Shown: one piece after another, positions 34,622 to 43,158 of the stretch
Numbering within the stretch: position 1 is the first letter of the stretch
How the letters are laid out: every line of letters starts with the position of its first letter
Source of the DNA: a bacterium
GTDB taxonomy: Bacteria; Zhuqueibacterota; Zhuqueibacteria; Zhuqueibacterales; Geothermadaptataceae
Direction: 5' to 3'
DNA: 64,000 nt
NCBI GenBank assembly: GCA_024275575.1
Contig: JAJRYV010000085.1
Location: 1 to 64,000, forward strand
Position numbers and translations under genes: made by a program
Notes under the pieces: model-generated
What the model was told of the DNA's origin: nothing
What the model saw: only the letters and a program-made list of their open reading frames with translations
Databases searched by the model: none

Positions 34622-35243
34622 TGCGTTTGTCCTTCACTAAATTAAAAATAAATTCAAGTTTATTGTGATCTTTGATTCCCGGACGCGATTCGACGCCACT
34701 GTTCAAATCGATAGCGTAGGGATTGACCTTCTCCAAAGCCTGTAACACATTGTCGCTATTCAATCCTCCGGCCAGTACGATCCGTAAGTCTGAATTGATA
34801 TTTCCGAGCAATCCCCAATCAAAAACCTCACCCGTGCCGCCATGGCGGTCTTTTTTTTTCGTATCAAACAAAACAGCGCCCGACCTTGTTTTCAGGGCAA
34901 ATAGGTGTTCATCGGAAAATCCGGCGCCGATCTGCGCTGCAGGCAGCACGGTGTATCTATCGAGCGTGTTTAAATATTCGGGCGATAATTCACCGTGAAT
35001 CTGCACTACATCAAATGGAAAAATACGATCTATTGCCTCAATCGTCTGTAAATCAGGCCGGACGCAGACTGCCACCCGGGTGATATTTTCCGGCAAATCT
35101 GCGGCGATTTCAGCCGCTTTTTGTGGCGCTATAAAACGCGGGCTTTTTTCGTAAAAAATAAAACCGAGTGCATCAGCGCCGAGCTGCGCAGCAAACATCA
35201 CATCTAACCTGCGTGTCATGCCGCAAATTTTGATTCTCAGCAT
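34578..35243 (-). CDS. trpF: Phosphoribosylanthranilate isomerase
   Basis: A 221-residue TIM barrel catalysing the Amadori rearrangement of phosphoribosylanthranilate. The catalytic Cys is in IKICGMTR, with [15 protein letters not shown] and the catalytic Asp in [14 protein letters not shown], then [10 protein letters not shown] and [15 protein letters not shown]. The C-terminal tail after the barrel overlaps trpB. The start overlaps the end of trpC by 7 nt. Confidence 0.96.
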   Translation of the reverse strand: MLRIKICGMTRRLDVMFAAQLGADALGFIFYEKSPRFIAPQKAAEIAADLPENITRVAVCVRPDLQTIEAIDRIFPFDVVQIHGELSPEYLNTLDRYTVLPAAQIGAGFSDEHLFALKTRSGAVLFDTKKKDRHGGTGEVFDWGLLGNINSDLRIVLAGGLNSDNVLQALEKVNPYAIDLNSGVESRPGIKDHNKLEFIFNLVKDKRSGRQFEQNKSFPFS

Positions 35244-36034
35244 GATTGGATATAGCTTTTAAATTCAGCCAGCGCCACCCCGGGATCAGGCTGGCGCATA
35301 AAATGACTGCCCACCAAAACGGCATCGACGCCGGCTGCTGCCATGCGCTGCACATCTTCTGCGTTCATTACACCGCTTTCACCCACAAGCACGACACCGG
35401 GCGACACCAGCGGCGCCAGCTTTTCCGTCACTCCGAGGTCGGTGCTGAATGTTTCGAGATTCCGGTTGTTGATGCCGATAATTTGCGCGTTCGCCTGCAG
35501 CGCCCGCTGCATTTCATTCTCATTATGCACCTCGACGATGGCCTGCATGTGCAGGTCGTAGGTGACCGAAAGAAGATTGTGCAATTTATCCGGTGTTAAG
35601 GCCGCCACAATGAGTAAAATCGCATCGGCGCCGGCCGCACGTGCTGCAATAATCTGATAGTCGTCGATGATAAAATCTTTACGCAGAACAGGAATATTGA
35701 CGTTGGCATGTATTTCTTTAATAAATCCAAGACGGCCTTGAAAAAAATGTTCATCGGTGAGGATCGAAAGGGCGTCAGCGCCGTTGCTTGCATACTGTTG
35801 TGCGATTTCCTCGGGGTTGAAATTCTCGCGAATAATACCGGCTGAGGGTGAGCCTTTTTTTATTTCTGCGATGACCGCCACTTCGGAAGAAGCAGTCAGA
35901 GCATCGGCAAGGGAACGGGTATTACGAATATTTTCAAGCTGTGAACAGAGCTCACTAACAGGTTCTTTTTGGCGCTGTTCAGCAATTTCTTTTTGTTTGT
36001 GAGCGAGAATTTTGTGGAGGATGTTGTGGTTCAT
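35237..36034 (-). CDS. trpC: Indole-3-glycerol-phosphate synthase
   Basis: A 265-residue TIM barrel that closes the indole ring. Conserved blocks are AEIKKGSPSAG with the catalytic Lys, DALSILTDEHFFQG, PVLRKDFIIDDYQI, IIGINNRNLETF, LVGESGV and a final VLVGSHFMR. It is monofunctional, separate from TrpF. Upstream, at 23 nt, is an unexpected lipoprotein gene between trpD and trpC. Confidence 0.97.
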   Translation of the reverse strand: MNHNILHKILAHKQKEIAEQRQKEPVSELCSQLENIRNTRSLADALTASSEVAVIAEIKKGSPSAGIIRENFNPEEIAQQYASNGADALSILTDEHFFQGRLGFIKEIHANVNIPVLRKDFIIDDYQIIAARAAGADAILLIVAALTPDKLHNLLSVTYDLHMQAIVEVHNENEMQRALQANAQIIGINNRNLETFSTDLGVTEKLAPLVSPGVVLVGESGVMNAEDVQRMAAAGVDAVLVGSHFMRQPDPGVALAEFKSYIQSC

Positions 36035-36057
36035 GTTTTTTGTCTATTCAGATATAA

Positions 36058-36429
36058 TTAAAAGATTAATGTCGTATCGACCGATGCGCTGTCCGATTGC
36101 CAGAAATGAAAGGTGATTTCACCTTTTTGCTGTAAATAAAATATGGCAGGTAATTCTCGCTCATCAATCACAGTCGGGCAAATATTGACGTCTTGCCTTT
36201 TAAAAAAGAATTTTAAATAACAATGATTATCAGCCCAATCGATAACTATTTGCTCGAAATCCCAACAAGGGTCAATCAGGTAGACAAGAGCTTTAAATGT
36301 TACTGTTTCCGTATTAGATTCTGTCACTTCAACTTCATAAACTCCAAAAGCTTGTATCCTGCGCTCAGGCTCATTTACACCGCATTGCCAACACATCAAA
36401 CAAATGAAAATACTTAATAAAAACTTCAT
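36058..36429 (-). CDS. Small lipoprotein of unknown function inside the trp operon
   Basis: A 123-residue predicted lipoprotein: N-terminal hydrophobic signal and a candidate lipobox MCWQC with Cys16, then a beta-rich acidic domain that contains further Cys residues (DPCWDF, NHCYLKFF, NICPTV). I recognise no family. It has 23-nt gaps to both trpD and trpC, the same strand and no sign of its own promoter or terminator, so it should be co-transcribed with tryptophan genes although its product leaves the cytoplasm. Either it is a recent insertion or it serves uptake or sensing; the sequence does not decide. Confidence 0.7.
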   Translation of the reverse strand: MKFLLSIFICLMCWQCGVNEPERRIQAFGVYEVEVTESNTETVTFKALVYLIDPCWDFEQIVIDWADNHCYLKFFFKRQDVNICPTVIDERELPAIFYLQQKGEITFHFWQSDSASVDTTLIF

Positions 36430-36452
36430 ACTTCACCCCGGATTTTTACTTC

Positions 36453-37466
36453 TCAAAATTTTTGTGAGATAGAAACAAGCTTTTGTAATTTTTCATTAGC
36501 CGCACCCGAATCGATACTCAGCGCCGCTTTTTGCGCGCCATCGGCCATGCTTGTCACCCTGCCGCTGACGTATAAACCCGCGCCGGCGTTGGCCAAAACG
36601 ATGTCCCGCGCCGGGCCTTTGGCGCCAGAGAGGACATCGTTCGCCATACGTGCATTTTCCACAGCATCGGCGCCGATAATGCTGCCGGAAGATGCAGTTA
36701 AACCTAAATCTTCCGGAGTGATTTTGTATTCAGTTATTTCACCATTTTTCAATTCCACGATTTTTGTCGGCGCCGAGATGGAAATCTCATCCATGCCGTC
36801 TTCGCTGTGGACCATGAGAATGTGTTCGGAGCCGAGCGCCTGCAGCACTTCCGCCAAAGGGTACAAGAGTGCGGCGACGTAAACACCGATCACCTGCCGT
36901 TTCACTGCGGCCGGGTTGGTGATGGGGCCAAGAATATTGAACACCGTTCGCGCTGCCAATTCCCGCCGCGGCCCGACGGCGTATTTCATCGCCGGGTGCA
37001 GCTTGGGCGCAAAAAGAAATGCGATGCCGGCTTCGTGCACGCAGTGCGACATTTGTCCGGCGGTTAAATTAGTGTTAACGCCGAGTTCGGCCAGTACATC
37101 AGCGCTGCCGCATTTGCTGGAGACCGAACGGTTGCCGTGTTTTGCCACAGGCACACCGGCACCAGCGATGACAAATGCCGAGACCGTTGAAATATTAAAG
37201 GTATGTTTTCCATCACCACCGGTACCGACGATATCAACGGGATCGGTGCTTAAGTCGACGGGCACTGGCGTTGCATTTTTTCGCATGCAGGCTGCAAAAC
37301 CGATTATCTCGTCGACGGTCTCCCCTTTCATACGCATGGCGACGAGAAATGCTGCTATCTGCATCTCGGAAGACTGGCCGGACATGATGATCTGCATGGC
37401 CTCGAAAGCTTCTTCGCGGCTGAGATTTTGCCGTTCCATCGTTTTTTTTAGCACTGTTTTGAGCAT
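36453..37466 (-). CDS. trpD: Anthranilate phosphoribosyltransferase
   Basis: A 337-residue enzyme that adds phosphoribosyl to anthranilate. The PRPP-binding signature is DIVGTGGDGKHTFNIST, followed by KHGNRSVSSKCGSADVLAELG and FLFAPKLHPAMKYAVGPRRELA, all standard for TrpD. Normal family length. It lies 40 nt after trpG, which encodes the glutaminase of anthranilate synthase as a separate polypeptide. Confidence 0.97.
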   Translation of the reverse strand: MLKTVLKKTMERQNLSREEAFEAMQIIMSGQSSEMQIAAFLVAMRMKGETVDEIIGFAACMRKNATPVPVDLSTDPVDIVGTGGDGKHTFNISTVSAFVIAGAGVPVAKHGNRSVSSKCGSADVLAELGVNTNLTAGQMSHCVHEAGIAFLFAPKLHPAMKYAVGPRRELAARTVFNILGPITNPAAVKRQVIGVYVAALLYPLAEVLQALGSEHILMVHSEDGMDEISISAPTKIVELKNGEITEYKITPEDLGLTASSGSIIGADAVENARMANDVLSGAKGPARDIVLANAGAGLYVSGRVTSMADGAQKAALSIDSGAANEKLQKLVSISQKF

Positions 37467-37506
37467 TTTTGCTCCATAGATTTGAAGTTAAGAAACATCC
37501 GGCAAC

Positions 37507-38100
37507 TCAACGGTTTTCAGCATTAAATTTCTCTGCAAGATCAAGGAAATTCTGCAGCAATATTTTACCGCAATCCGTCAAAATCGATTCCGGGTGAAAC
37601 TGTACACCGTAAACCGGAAAATGTTCATGCTGCAGCGCCATGATGATGCCATTTTCAGTGCGTGCGGTAATTTTCAGGCAATCAGGTAGCGACTCTTGTT
37701 CGATGATCAGCGAGTGATAGCGCGTGGCGATAAACGGGCTGGGGATATCGGCAAAAATCGTTTTATTGTTGTGAAATATCTCAGAGACTTTGCCGTGCAT
37801 CAATTCCTGCGCCTGCACAACTTTGCCGCCAAAGACCTGGCCGATGGCCTGATGCCCGAGACAAACGCCGAGAATTGGGATTTTTCCTGCAAACTGGTGA
37901 ATTGTCTCCAGTGTGATGCCGGCATTGTCAGGCACACCGGGGCCCGGGGAAAGGAGAAGCGCCGCAGGATTTTTTTTCGCAATACCGGCAATATCGATTT
38001 GATTATTGCGTAGCACCTCCAGTCGGGCGCCAAGTTCCCCGAGATATTGCACGATGTTGAAAGTAAAACTGTCGAAATTGTCGATGACCAGTATTTTCAT
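37507..38100 (-). CDS. trpG: Anthranilate synthase glutaminase subunit
   Basis: A 197-residue class I glutamine amidotransferase that delivers ammonia to TrpE. It has NFDSFTFN at the start, LSPGPG, the nucleophile Cys in GVCLGHQAIGQ and the catalytic His and Glu in GVQFHPESIL. An N-terminal MKILVIDNFDSFT is usual. In many bacteria such a subunit also serves para-aminobenzoate synthase. It is separated from trpE by a 273-nt non-coding gap. Confidence 0.97.
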   Translation of the reverse strand: MKILVIDNFDSFTFNIVQYLGELGARLEVLRNNQIDIAGIAKKNPAALLLSPGPGVPDNAGITLETIHQFAGKIPILGVCLGHQAIGQVFGGKVVQAQELMHGKVSEIFHNNKTIFADIPSPFIATRYHSLIIEQESLPDCLKITARTENGIIMALQHEHFPVYGVQFHPESILTDCGKILLQNFLDLAEKFNAENR

Positions 38101-38373
38101 TTTTACTCTTGTTAATTTGATATGCCACAGAATCTCAGCTCGTTCTTTGCTGCTGCCCTTCCTTATTTACACCTATCGTTTCAAACATGTAGTACAAAGC
38201 TGAGGGAATTACCCCAGATTGACACGGATCAAACACAGACACCATTTACCCATGTTCAATCTGTAACAATCAGGGGCTTATTATATCCACGCATCTGCAT
38301 GCAAATTATCTTTTTACCTCATCATGTAAAACTTGCTTTTCAAGAGCCACCTGACAATACATTGGGACTGACA
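38101..38373. other. Non-coding gap between trpE and trpG
   Basis: This 273-nt gap interrupts an operon in which most junctions are overlaps or under 65 nt. On the minus strand there is a TATAAT-like word near 38279-38284 but no well-spaced -35 box, so an internal promoter is possible but weak. No hairpin with a T-run and no open frame of interest were found. Confidence 0.4.
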
Positions 38374-39858
38374 TCAAAGGCTATCGAGTCCGCCTTCAGC
38401 CATAGCGATAGCGGAGCGAATTGCGTTCGATTTATGCACCGTTTCTTCGAATTCACGTTTGGGAACGGAATCAGCAACGATGCCCGCTCCCGCCTGAAAA
38501 TGTGCTTTTCCGGTACGTAATTCAACCGTGCGTATGGCGATGCAGGTATCAAGATTGCCGGACAAATCGATATAACCCAACGCACCGCCATAGACACCAC
38601 GACAGTCAGGTTCCAATTCATCGATGATTTCCATGGCGCGAATTTTCGGCGTACCGGAAAGCGTGCCTGCAGGGAAACAGGCTTTCAAAGCATCGATGGC
38701 GTCAAATTCCTGTCGTAATTTTCCCCGCACTTCCGAGACGATGTGCATCACATGACTATAGCGCTCAATTTTCATCTTCTCGGTGATTTTAACACTGCCG
38801 AATTCCGCCACCCGGCCGATATCATTTCGTCCCAAATCCATCAGCATGACATGTTCTGCACGTTCTTTTTCGTCAGCGAGCAGCTCTTGTTCCAGACGCA
38901 AATCATCTTCAATGGATTTTCCACGCGGGCGCGTTCCAGCGATGGGGCGTACGGTGATCTCACCATCCTCAATGCGCACAAGCAATTCCGGGCTGGCGCC
39001 GACGATTGCCTGCTTCTGATTGTGCAGATAAAACAAATATGGTGAGGGGTTGACTAAACGCAAAGCACGGTAAATATCGAAAGGTTTTGCCGCCACAGGG
39101 CGAGAAAAACGTTGCGATAGCACTACCTGAAAAATATCACCGGCGCGGATATATTGTTTTGCTCTTTGCACGGCTGAAAAAAAGTCTTTTGGGGTAAAAT
39201 TAGCTTCTACGGTAGCATGGGAATTGGCGGTAACGCTCTTCGCGGAAACCTTGCGACGCAAAGCTTCACGGGTTTCTCGCAAGCGGTGCAGGGCGTCATC
39301 GTATGCTTCGCGAATAATAGCTCCATCCTGCAAAAAAGCGTTGGCGATGATGATAACCTGCTGCCGCAGATGGTCAAATGCGATGATCGTATCGTACAAA
39401 CCAAAAGAGGCGAGAATACGCTTTTCCGGCACCGGGTTTTTCTGCGGTAGTTTTTCAATCAGCCGCACTGTATCGTAACCGAAAAACCCGACAAAACCAC
39501 CACAAAAACGGGGTAAATCGGTACGGGAAACGCATTTGAAATTTTTCAATTTGTGTTGCAGATACGTAAAAATATCCATTTCAAGGATAACCTCGCCGAC
39601 CTCGCTGCTGACAGAAACTGTTTGCCCATCGGTTTCGATCCACTCACGAGGATTGTGACCCAGAAATGAATAGCGTGCCACCTTTTCACCGCCCTCGACC
39701 GATTCCAGTAAAAAACTATCTTCATCGTTTGCACACAGGCGTAAATAAGCGGCGACAGGTGTAAGCATGTCGGCCAAAATGCTTTCAGCCACCGGGATGA
39801 CATTGCCATGCAAAGCTTGTTGTTGAAATTCTGCGAAGGTTTGTGGTTGAATGAGCAT
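38374..39858 (-). CDS. trpE: Anthranilate synthase component I
   Basis: A 494-residue enzyme that converts chorismate and ammonia to anthranilate. The N-terminal LLESVEGGEKVARYSFLG is the tryptophan feedback site of TrpE. The chorismate-binding half carries FQVVLSQRFSRP, PSPYLFYLH, RPIAGTRPRG, HVMLMDLGRNDIGRV and the C-terminal TLSGTPKIRAMEIID and GAGIVADSVP. It is the first structural gene of the aromatic supraoperon. Its ATG has no strong ribosome site and lies 113 nt after the T-run of the leader terminator. Confidence 0.97.
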   Translation of the reverse strand: MLIQPQTFAEFQQQALHGNVIPVAESILADMLTPVAAYLRLCANDEDSFLLESVEGGEKVARYSFLGHNPREWIETDGQTVSVSSEVGEVILEMDIFTYLQHKLKNFKCVSRTDLPRFCGGFVGFFGYDTVRLIEKLPQKNPVPEKRILASFGLYDTIIAFDHLRQQVIIIANAFLQDGAIIREAYDDALHRLRETREALRRKVSAKSVTANSHATVEANFTPKDFFSAVQRAKQYIRAGDIFQVVLSQRFSRPVAAKPFDIYRALRLVNPSPYLFYLHNQKQAIVGASPELLVRIEDGEITVRPIAGTRPRGKSIEDDLRLEQELLADEKERAEHVMLMDLGRNDIGRVAEFGSVKITEKMKIERYSHVMHIVSEVRGKLRQEFDAIDALKACFPAGTLSGTPKIRAMEIIDELEPDCRGVYGGALGYIDLSGNLDTCIAIRTVELRTGKAHFQAGAGIVADSVPKREFEETVHKSNAIRSAIAMAEGGLDSL

Positions 39859-39971
39859 GTCTGGCGTTTAATCCGATTTTGTGTTGACATTTTTTAAGTT
39901 TGTTCGGCAGGTTCCCGCTTTAAACTCGGCGTTCGCCTGGCACGCGGAATAGATATGAATCGAAAAAATGC

Positions 39972-40010
39972 AAAAAAAAATCCCACCAGGTGAAACCAGA
40001 ATGGGATTTT
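39972..40010 (-). terminator. Attenuator terminator in the trpE leader
   Basis: On the minus strand AAAATCCCA (40010-40002) pairs with TGGGATTTT (39985-39977), with inner pairing GGT/ACC, followed by nine T residues (39980-39972). It lies 22 nt after the stop codon of the aromatic leader peptide and 113 nt before trpE. Its 5' arm is also complementary to a segment of the leader reading frame, giving an antiterminator alternative. Confidence 0.85.
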
Positions 40011-40066
40011 TATCTATTTTATTTTTTTATTTTCAGTCGAGTTTTGATAGACGTTTCCCACTTCTG
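39997..40066 (-). promoter_or_regulatory. Antiterminator pairing of the trpE leader
   Basis: On the minus strand CAGAAGTGGGA (40066-40056), lying just after the last aromatic codon, is complementary to TCCCATTCTG (40006-39997) with one bulged G. TCCCATTCTG includes the 5' arm of the terminator, so the two foldings exclude each other. A competing early pairing, GTTTTCC (40117-40111) with GGGAAAC (40059-40053), would sequester the antiterminator and leave the terminator free. Confidence 0.7.
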
Positions 40067-40119
40067 CGGTAATAATACCAGATAAAATACCAATAAAAGT
40101 TTTTGGTCATGGAAAACAT
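40033..40119 (-). CDS. Aromatic leader peptide of the trp/aro supraoperon
   Basis: A 28-codon reading frame between the promoter and the attenuator terminator. Codons 8-17 read FYWYFIWYYY, so nine of ten residues are aromatic; Phe2 adds a third Phe (three Phe, five Tyr and two Trp in all). The start is ATG at 40119 with AGGA eleven bases ahead; an in-frame ATG at 40110 would give 25 codons. It ends with a TGA at 40035-40033. The product is expected to have no function of its own: ribosome stalling on these codons when charged tRNA-Phe, -Tyr or -Trp is scarce should favour the antiterminator. Too small to have a family; the evidence is composition and position. Confidence 0.82.
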   Translation of the reverse strand: MFSMTKNFYWYFIWYYYRRSGKRLSKLD

Positions 40120-40167
40120 CAGCGCTGAAATCCTGTAATTTCTATTTTTTTGTATTTATTTTCGCTG

Positions 40168-40196
40168 AAGATAATAATTATTCATTTTCGTGTCAA
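40168..40196 (-). promoter_or_regulatory. Promoter of the aromatic supraoperon
   Basis: Minus strand TTGACA (40196-40191) and TATCTT (40173-40168) with 17-bp spacing. A transcript from about 40161 would start about 40 nt before the leader ATG at 40119 and carry the attenuator. Confidence 0.78.
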
Positions 40197-40299
40197 GCGA
40201 TAAAAAGAAAAACAGATCCTATCGGGGAATAATTTTCTGAAAAAAAATGTATCCATGTCATAAATAAAACCACTCCTTTACCCATTGCAGGATAAAAGA

Positions 40300-41199
40300 A
40301 TGAAATATCGTTTGATGGTTTTTCTGATTTTAATATTTACGGTAACGCAATTATCTGCCGGAGCATGGAACCGCCGACCCGGCAGCTTTTATCTAAAAAT
40401 CTCATCATCATATTTATCAACTTCAAATGAATTCAACTATCTCGGGCAGGAGCGAAAGCTTTTTTTTCCACTCAAAGAAACCTATCCCGAGGCATCCTTC
40501 ATCGATCGCTATTCCAGTGCTTATTTTGAATATGGCCTGCACCCACGGTTCACGCTTATCAGTCAGATCGCTTTCAAATCGATGACGGCCAGCCGCAGAG
40601 AAATCTCCGGCGGCGGGTTGATACAATCTGATATTGAATCACGAACGTTCGGTTTTTCTGATTTGGATATTGGATTGCGTTATGGTTTACATTCCTCGCG
40701 GCTGATTTTTGCCAGTGAGAGCATGGTCAAAATTCCTTTGAATTATGAAAACGACCCCACCGTCGACGCCCCGCCGCTGGGCACGGGTGAAGTCGATTTT
40801 ACCGAAAAACTGTTGATTGCCAAAGGATTTCATCCCGGATATTTTAACGCCTCAATCGGCTACCGCTTTCGTGGCGGCGATCGCTTTAACGATCAAATTG
40901 TCTGGGATGCGGAAACCGGTCTGACACTCGGCAAGGCATTTTTAAAGTTCTTCATTGAAGGGCTGCAAAGTACCAAAACGCCGCCTGATATCTATGGGGC
41001 GCCACGGGTTTCAACGGTTGGCGGGGCGTTACCCACAACGATCACCGGAGATCAGGATATCTACAAAATCAACCCGTCCATCACTTATCAAATCAGCCCA
41101 GATATCGGCATTTCACTCGATATGATTCATATTTTTGCCGGAAAAAACACCATCTCTGGAACCAGTTTTGCACTCGGTTTCGTTTGGGAGAAAAAATAA
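40300..41199 (+). CDS. Outer-membrane beta-barrel-like protein, function unknown
   Basis: A 299-residue protein with a cleavable signal peptide (residues about 1-22, ending LSAGA) and alternating beta-strand pattern with aromatic belts (FYLKISSSYLS, IDRYSSAYFEYGLHPRFTL, DLDIGLRYGLH, FNASIGYRFRGG, GISLDMIHIF) ending in GFVWEKK. This fits a 12-16-strand outer-membrane barrel of the transporter/phenol-degradation-like type. The ATG at 40300 has AGGA seven bases ahead and is preferred to the TTG at 40285. It is divergent from the aromatic operon and its role is unknown. Confidence 0.72.
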   Translation: MKYRLMVFLILIFTVTQLSAGAWNRRPGSFYLKISSSYLSTSNEFNYLGQERKLFFPLKETYPEASFIDRYSSAYFEYGLHPRFTLISQIAFKSMTASRREISGGGLIQSDIESRTFGFSDLDIGLRYGLHSSRLIFASESMVKIPLNYENDPTVDAPPLGTGEVDFTEKLLIAKGFHPGYFNASIGYRFRGGDRFNDQIVWDAETGLTLGKAFLKFFIEGLQSTKTPPDIYGAPRVSTVGGALPTTITGDQDIYKINPSITYQISPDIGISLDMIHIFAGKNTISGTSFALGFVWEKK

Positions 41200-41721
41200 A
41201 AAGACAATGAAATTCATCTCAACACCCGGCCATTATCAGCATTGATATCATCGTCTCCAAATACACTAAAAAATCGACGAAATAAATATGAAGCGAGAAT
41301 GATTATCGGAATGATAGTCGGTATTGTTCGAATATACCCGGCTATTCTTACCCCGCACCAGGCTGCAAATATATTATAAATCCCCCCCGGCGGAAATTCC
41401 ACGCGAACTTTCGTTTTCTGAAATGTAAAAATTCATAATTCACGATTTTATTTAAATTTATTTTCCTTTCCGTAAATAATGTGATTGCCTGTATATAATA
41501 ATACTTTTTCGCTGGTTTATTGTCTATTTTATATCGGGCGGAAGACTGTTTTCTTATGCATTTAGAGGATGCATCCAGATTGGGGTGAGAGTACATTCGC
41601 TTGCTCTTAGTGTTTTCCAGAATAAATTGTATTAATTGGTTTAGCAGGTGACGTTTGCAAATACATGCGCCATTGTATTATCTTTGTTGATGCAATAAAT
41701 CGCATGATTTTTGGAGGAAAA
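41200..41721. other. Intergenic region before the exopolysaccharide locus
   Basis: No gene is supported; two short minus-strand open frames at 41214-41402 and 41348-41596 overlap each other and have no family features. The palindrome-like GCATTTAGAGGATGC near 41558 is minor. The promoter of the flavoprotein gene should lie here but no consensus was seen. Confidence 0.4.
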
Positions 41722-42996
41722 ATGAAAATTGGCATCTTGGGGGCCGGGATTGCCGGCCTGGGAGTAGGACACTCTTTAATAAATGAAGGATGCGATACTT
41801 TTACGATTTATGAAGCATCTGATAAAGTTGGCGGACTGGCGCGCAGTTTTAAATGGCACGGTTTCGACTGTGATCTTGCACCACACCGGCTCTTTACTGA
41901 AGATAATGAAATTCGCGAACAAATGCTGGCTTTAACACCGATGCACAAACTGCGGCGGCGGAGCGAAATTTATATTCGTGGAAAATGGATTCAGGACCCG
42001 GTAAACGGTCTTGAAGTCATCATGAAGTTTTTTCCGGCCGAAAGCATGCGCATTGTCTGGTATTATTTATTTCGTGATAAACACCCGGAAACCAGTTTTG
42101 AAAGCCTGGTTTTAAATCAATTCGGCAAAGGTTTAAACGAATTCTTTTTCAAACCCTATTCTGAAAAATTATTCGGCGTTCCAGCAGACCAGATTTCACC
42201 CGTTTGGGGCAGAAGAAAAATTCGCGTTGGTGGTTTAAAAGATATGCTGCGTCGGAAATCACGCCTTTATTTCAAAGAGTTTTATTACCCGGATCAAAAC
42301 GGTTATGGTGCCATCACTAACGCACTTTTTGCTAAAGTTAAGAATTATGTTCAGCTGGAAACAAGGCTCATCGGTTTGGAAAAAATGCCAGATTCAGACG
42401 GCTATTATTGTACGTTCCAACGGGGTGATGAAATCATCAGCGAAGAATACGATGCTCTCGTTTCTTCACTACCCATCACAATACTGCTGCAAATGCTGGG
42501 GAAACCGCTAAACCTCAGCTTTCGGCCGGCGATCCTGACTTATTTACTGATCAACAAACCACGGATCACCAAAAACCACTGGTATTATATCGCTGATGGC
42601 GAACACAAAATTAATCGTGTGGCTGAGTTTAAAAATTTTGCAGTGTGCGATTTGCCGGAGGATAAGACAGTAATCTGTTGTGAAATCACCAATACGGCCG
42701 GCTATTCCGTCGAAGCCGTCATCAATGAGCTGAAAGATGTCGGGCTTGTCGATCCAAAGGATATTCTGGATTCAAAAGTTGTGAAAATCCCGGAGGCCTA
42801 CCCTATTTATGATTTGCAATATGAGAATCAAATGGAGGTTATCAGAGATTTTTGTTTAACACAGCCAAACTTGTTTTTAATTGGAAGAAACGCTCAGTTT
42901 TTACACCAGGATGTGGATGAGATTTTCGCTACAGGGCTAAACGTAGCGCAGCAACTTCTTCAGCAGAAAGAGCCGGTGAGCGTCAGTATTTCGTAA
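41722..42996 (+). CDS. FAD-dependent UDP-galactopyranose-mutase/amine-oxidase-like protein
   Basis: A 424-residue flavoprotein. The dinucleotide-binding motif GAGIAGLGVG is at residue 7, followed by YEASDKVGGLARSF and an FAD-binding C-terminal end (NLFLIGRNAQFLHQDVDEIFATGLNVAQ). It belongs to the large group of protoporphyrinogen-oxidase/UGM-like proteins common in capsule loci, some of which isomerise nucleotide sugars. The conserved His-rich LAPHRLFTED follows the position used by UGM for substrate. GGAGG five bases before the ATG at 41722 sets the start. It is the first gene before the sugar transferase, so a role in making a sugar donor is likely. Confidence 0.8.
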   Translation: MKIGILGAGIAGLGVGHSLINEGCDTFTIYEASDKVGGLARSFKWHGFDCDLAPHRLFTEDNEIREQMLALTPMHKLRRRSEIYIRGKWIQDPVNGLEVIMKFFPAESMRIVWYYLFRDKHPETSFESLVLNQFGKGLNEFFFKPYSEKLFGVPADQISPVWGRRKIRVGGLKDMLRRKSRLYFKEFYYPDQNGYGAITNALFAKVKNYVQLETRLIGLEKMPDSDGYYCTFQRGDEIISEEYDALVSSLPITILLQMLGKPLNLSFRPAILTYLLINKPRITKNHWYYIADGEHKINRVAEFKNFAVCDLPEDKTVICCEITNTAGYSVEAVINELKDVGLVDPKDILDSKVVKIPEAYPIYDLQYENQMEVIRDFCLTQPNLFLIGRNAQFLHQDVDEIFATGLNVAQQLLQQKEPVSVSIS

Positions 42997-43158
42997 CTTG
43001 GTTGAAAATAATAAAGCAACCCGTTCTAAAGCCCTTGCAAGCGGAGCATTGTGCAAGGTAGTAAATGGCGACCACAATTTTATCTGAAACTATAATTTGA
43101 TCAAACTACGGTCGTACATTTTCATATCCAATTACATCATTTCTAGCAGGGGATAAAG

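Noticed and set aside
41348-41596. Minus-strand open frame before the flavoprotein gene
   Set aside because: No ribosome site, no hydrophobic or domain pattern, overlaps another short frame.
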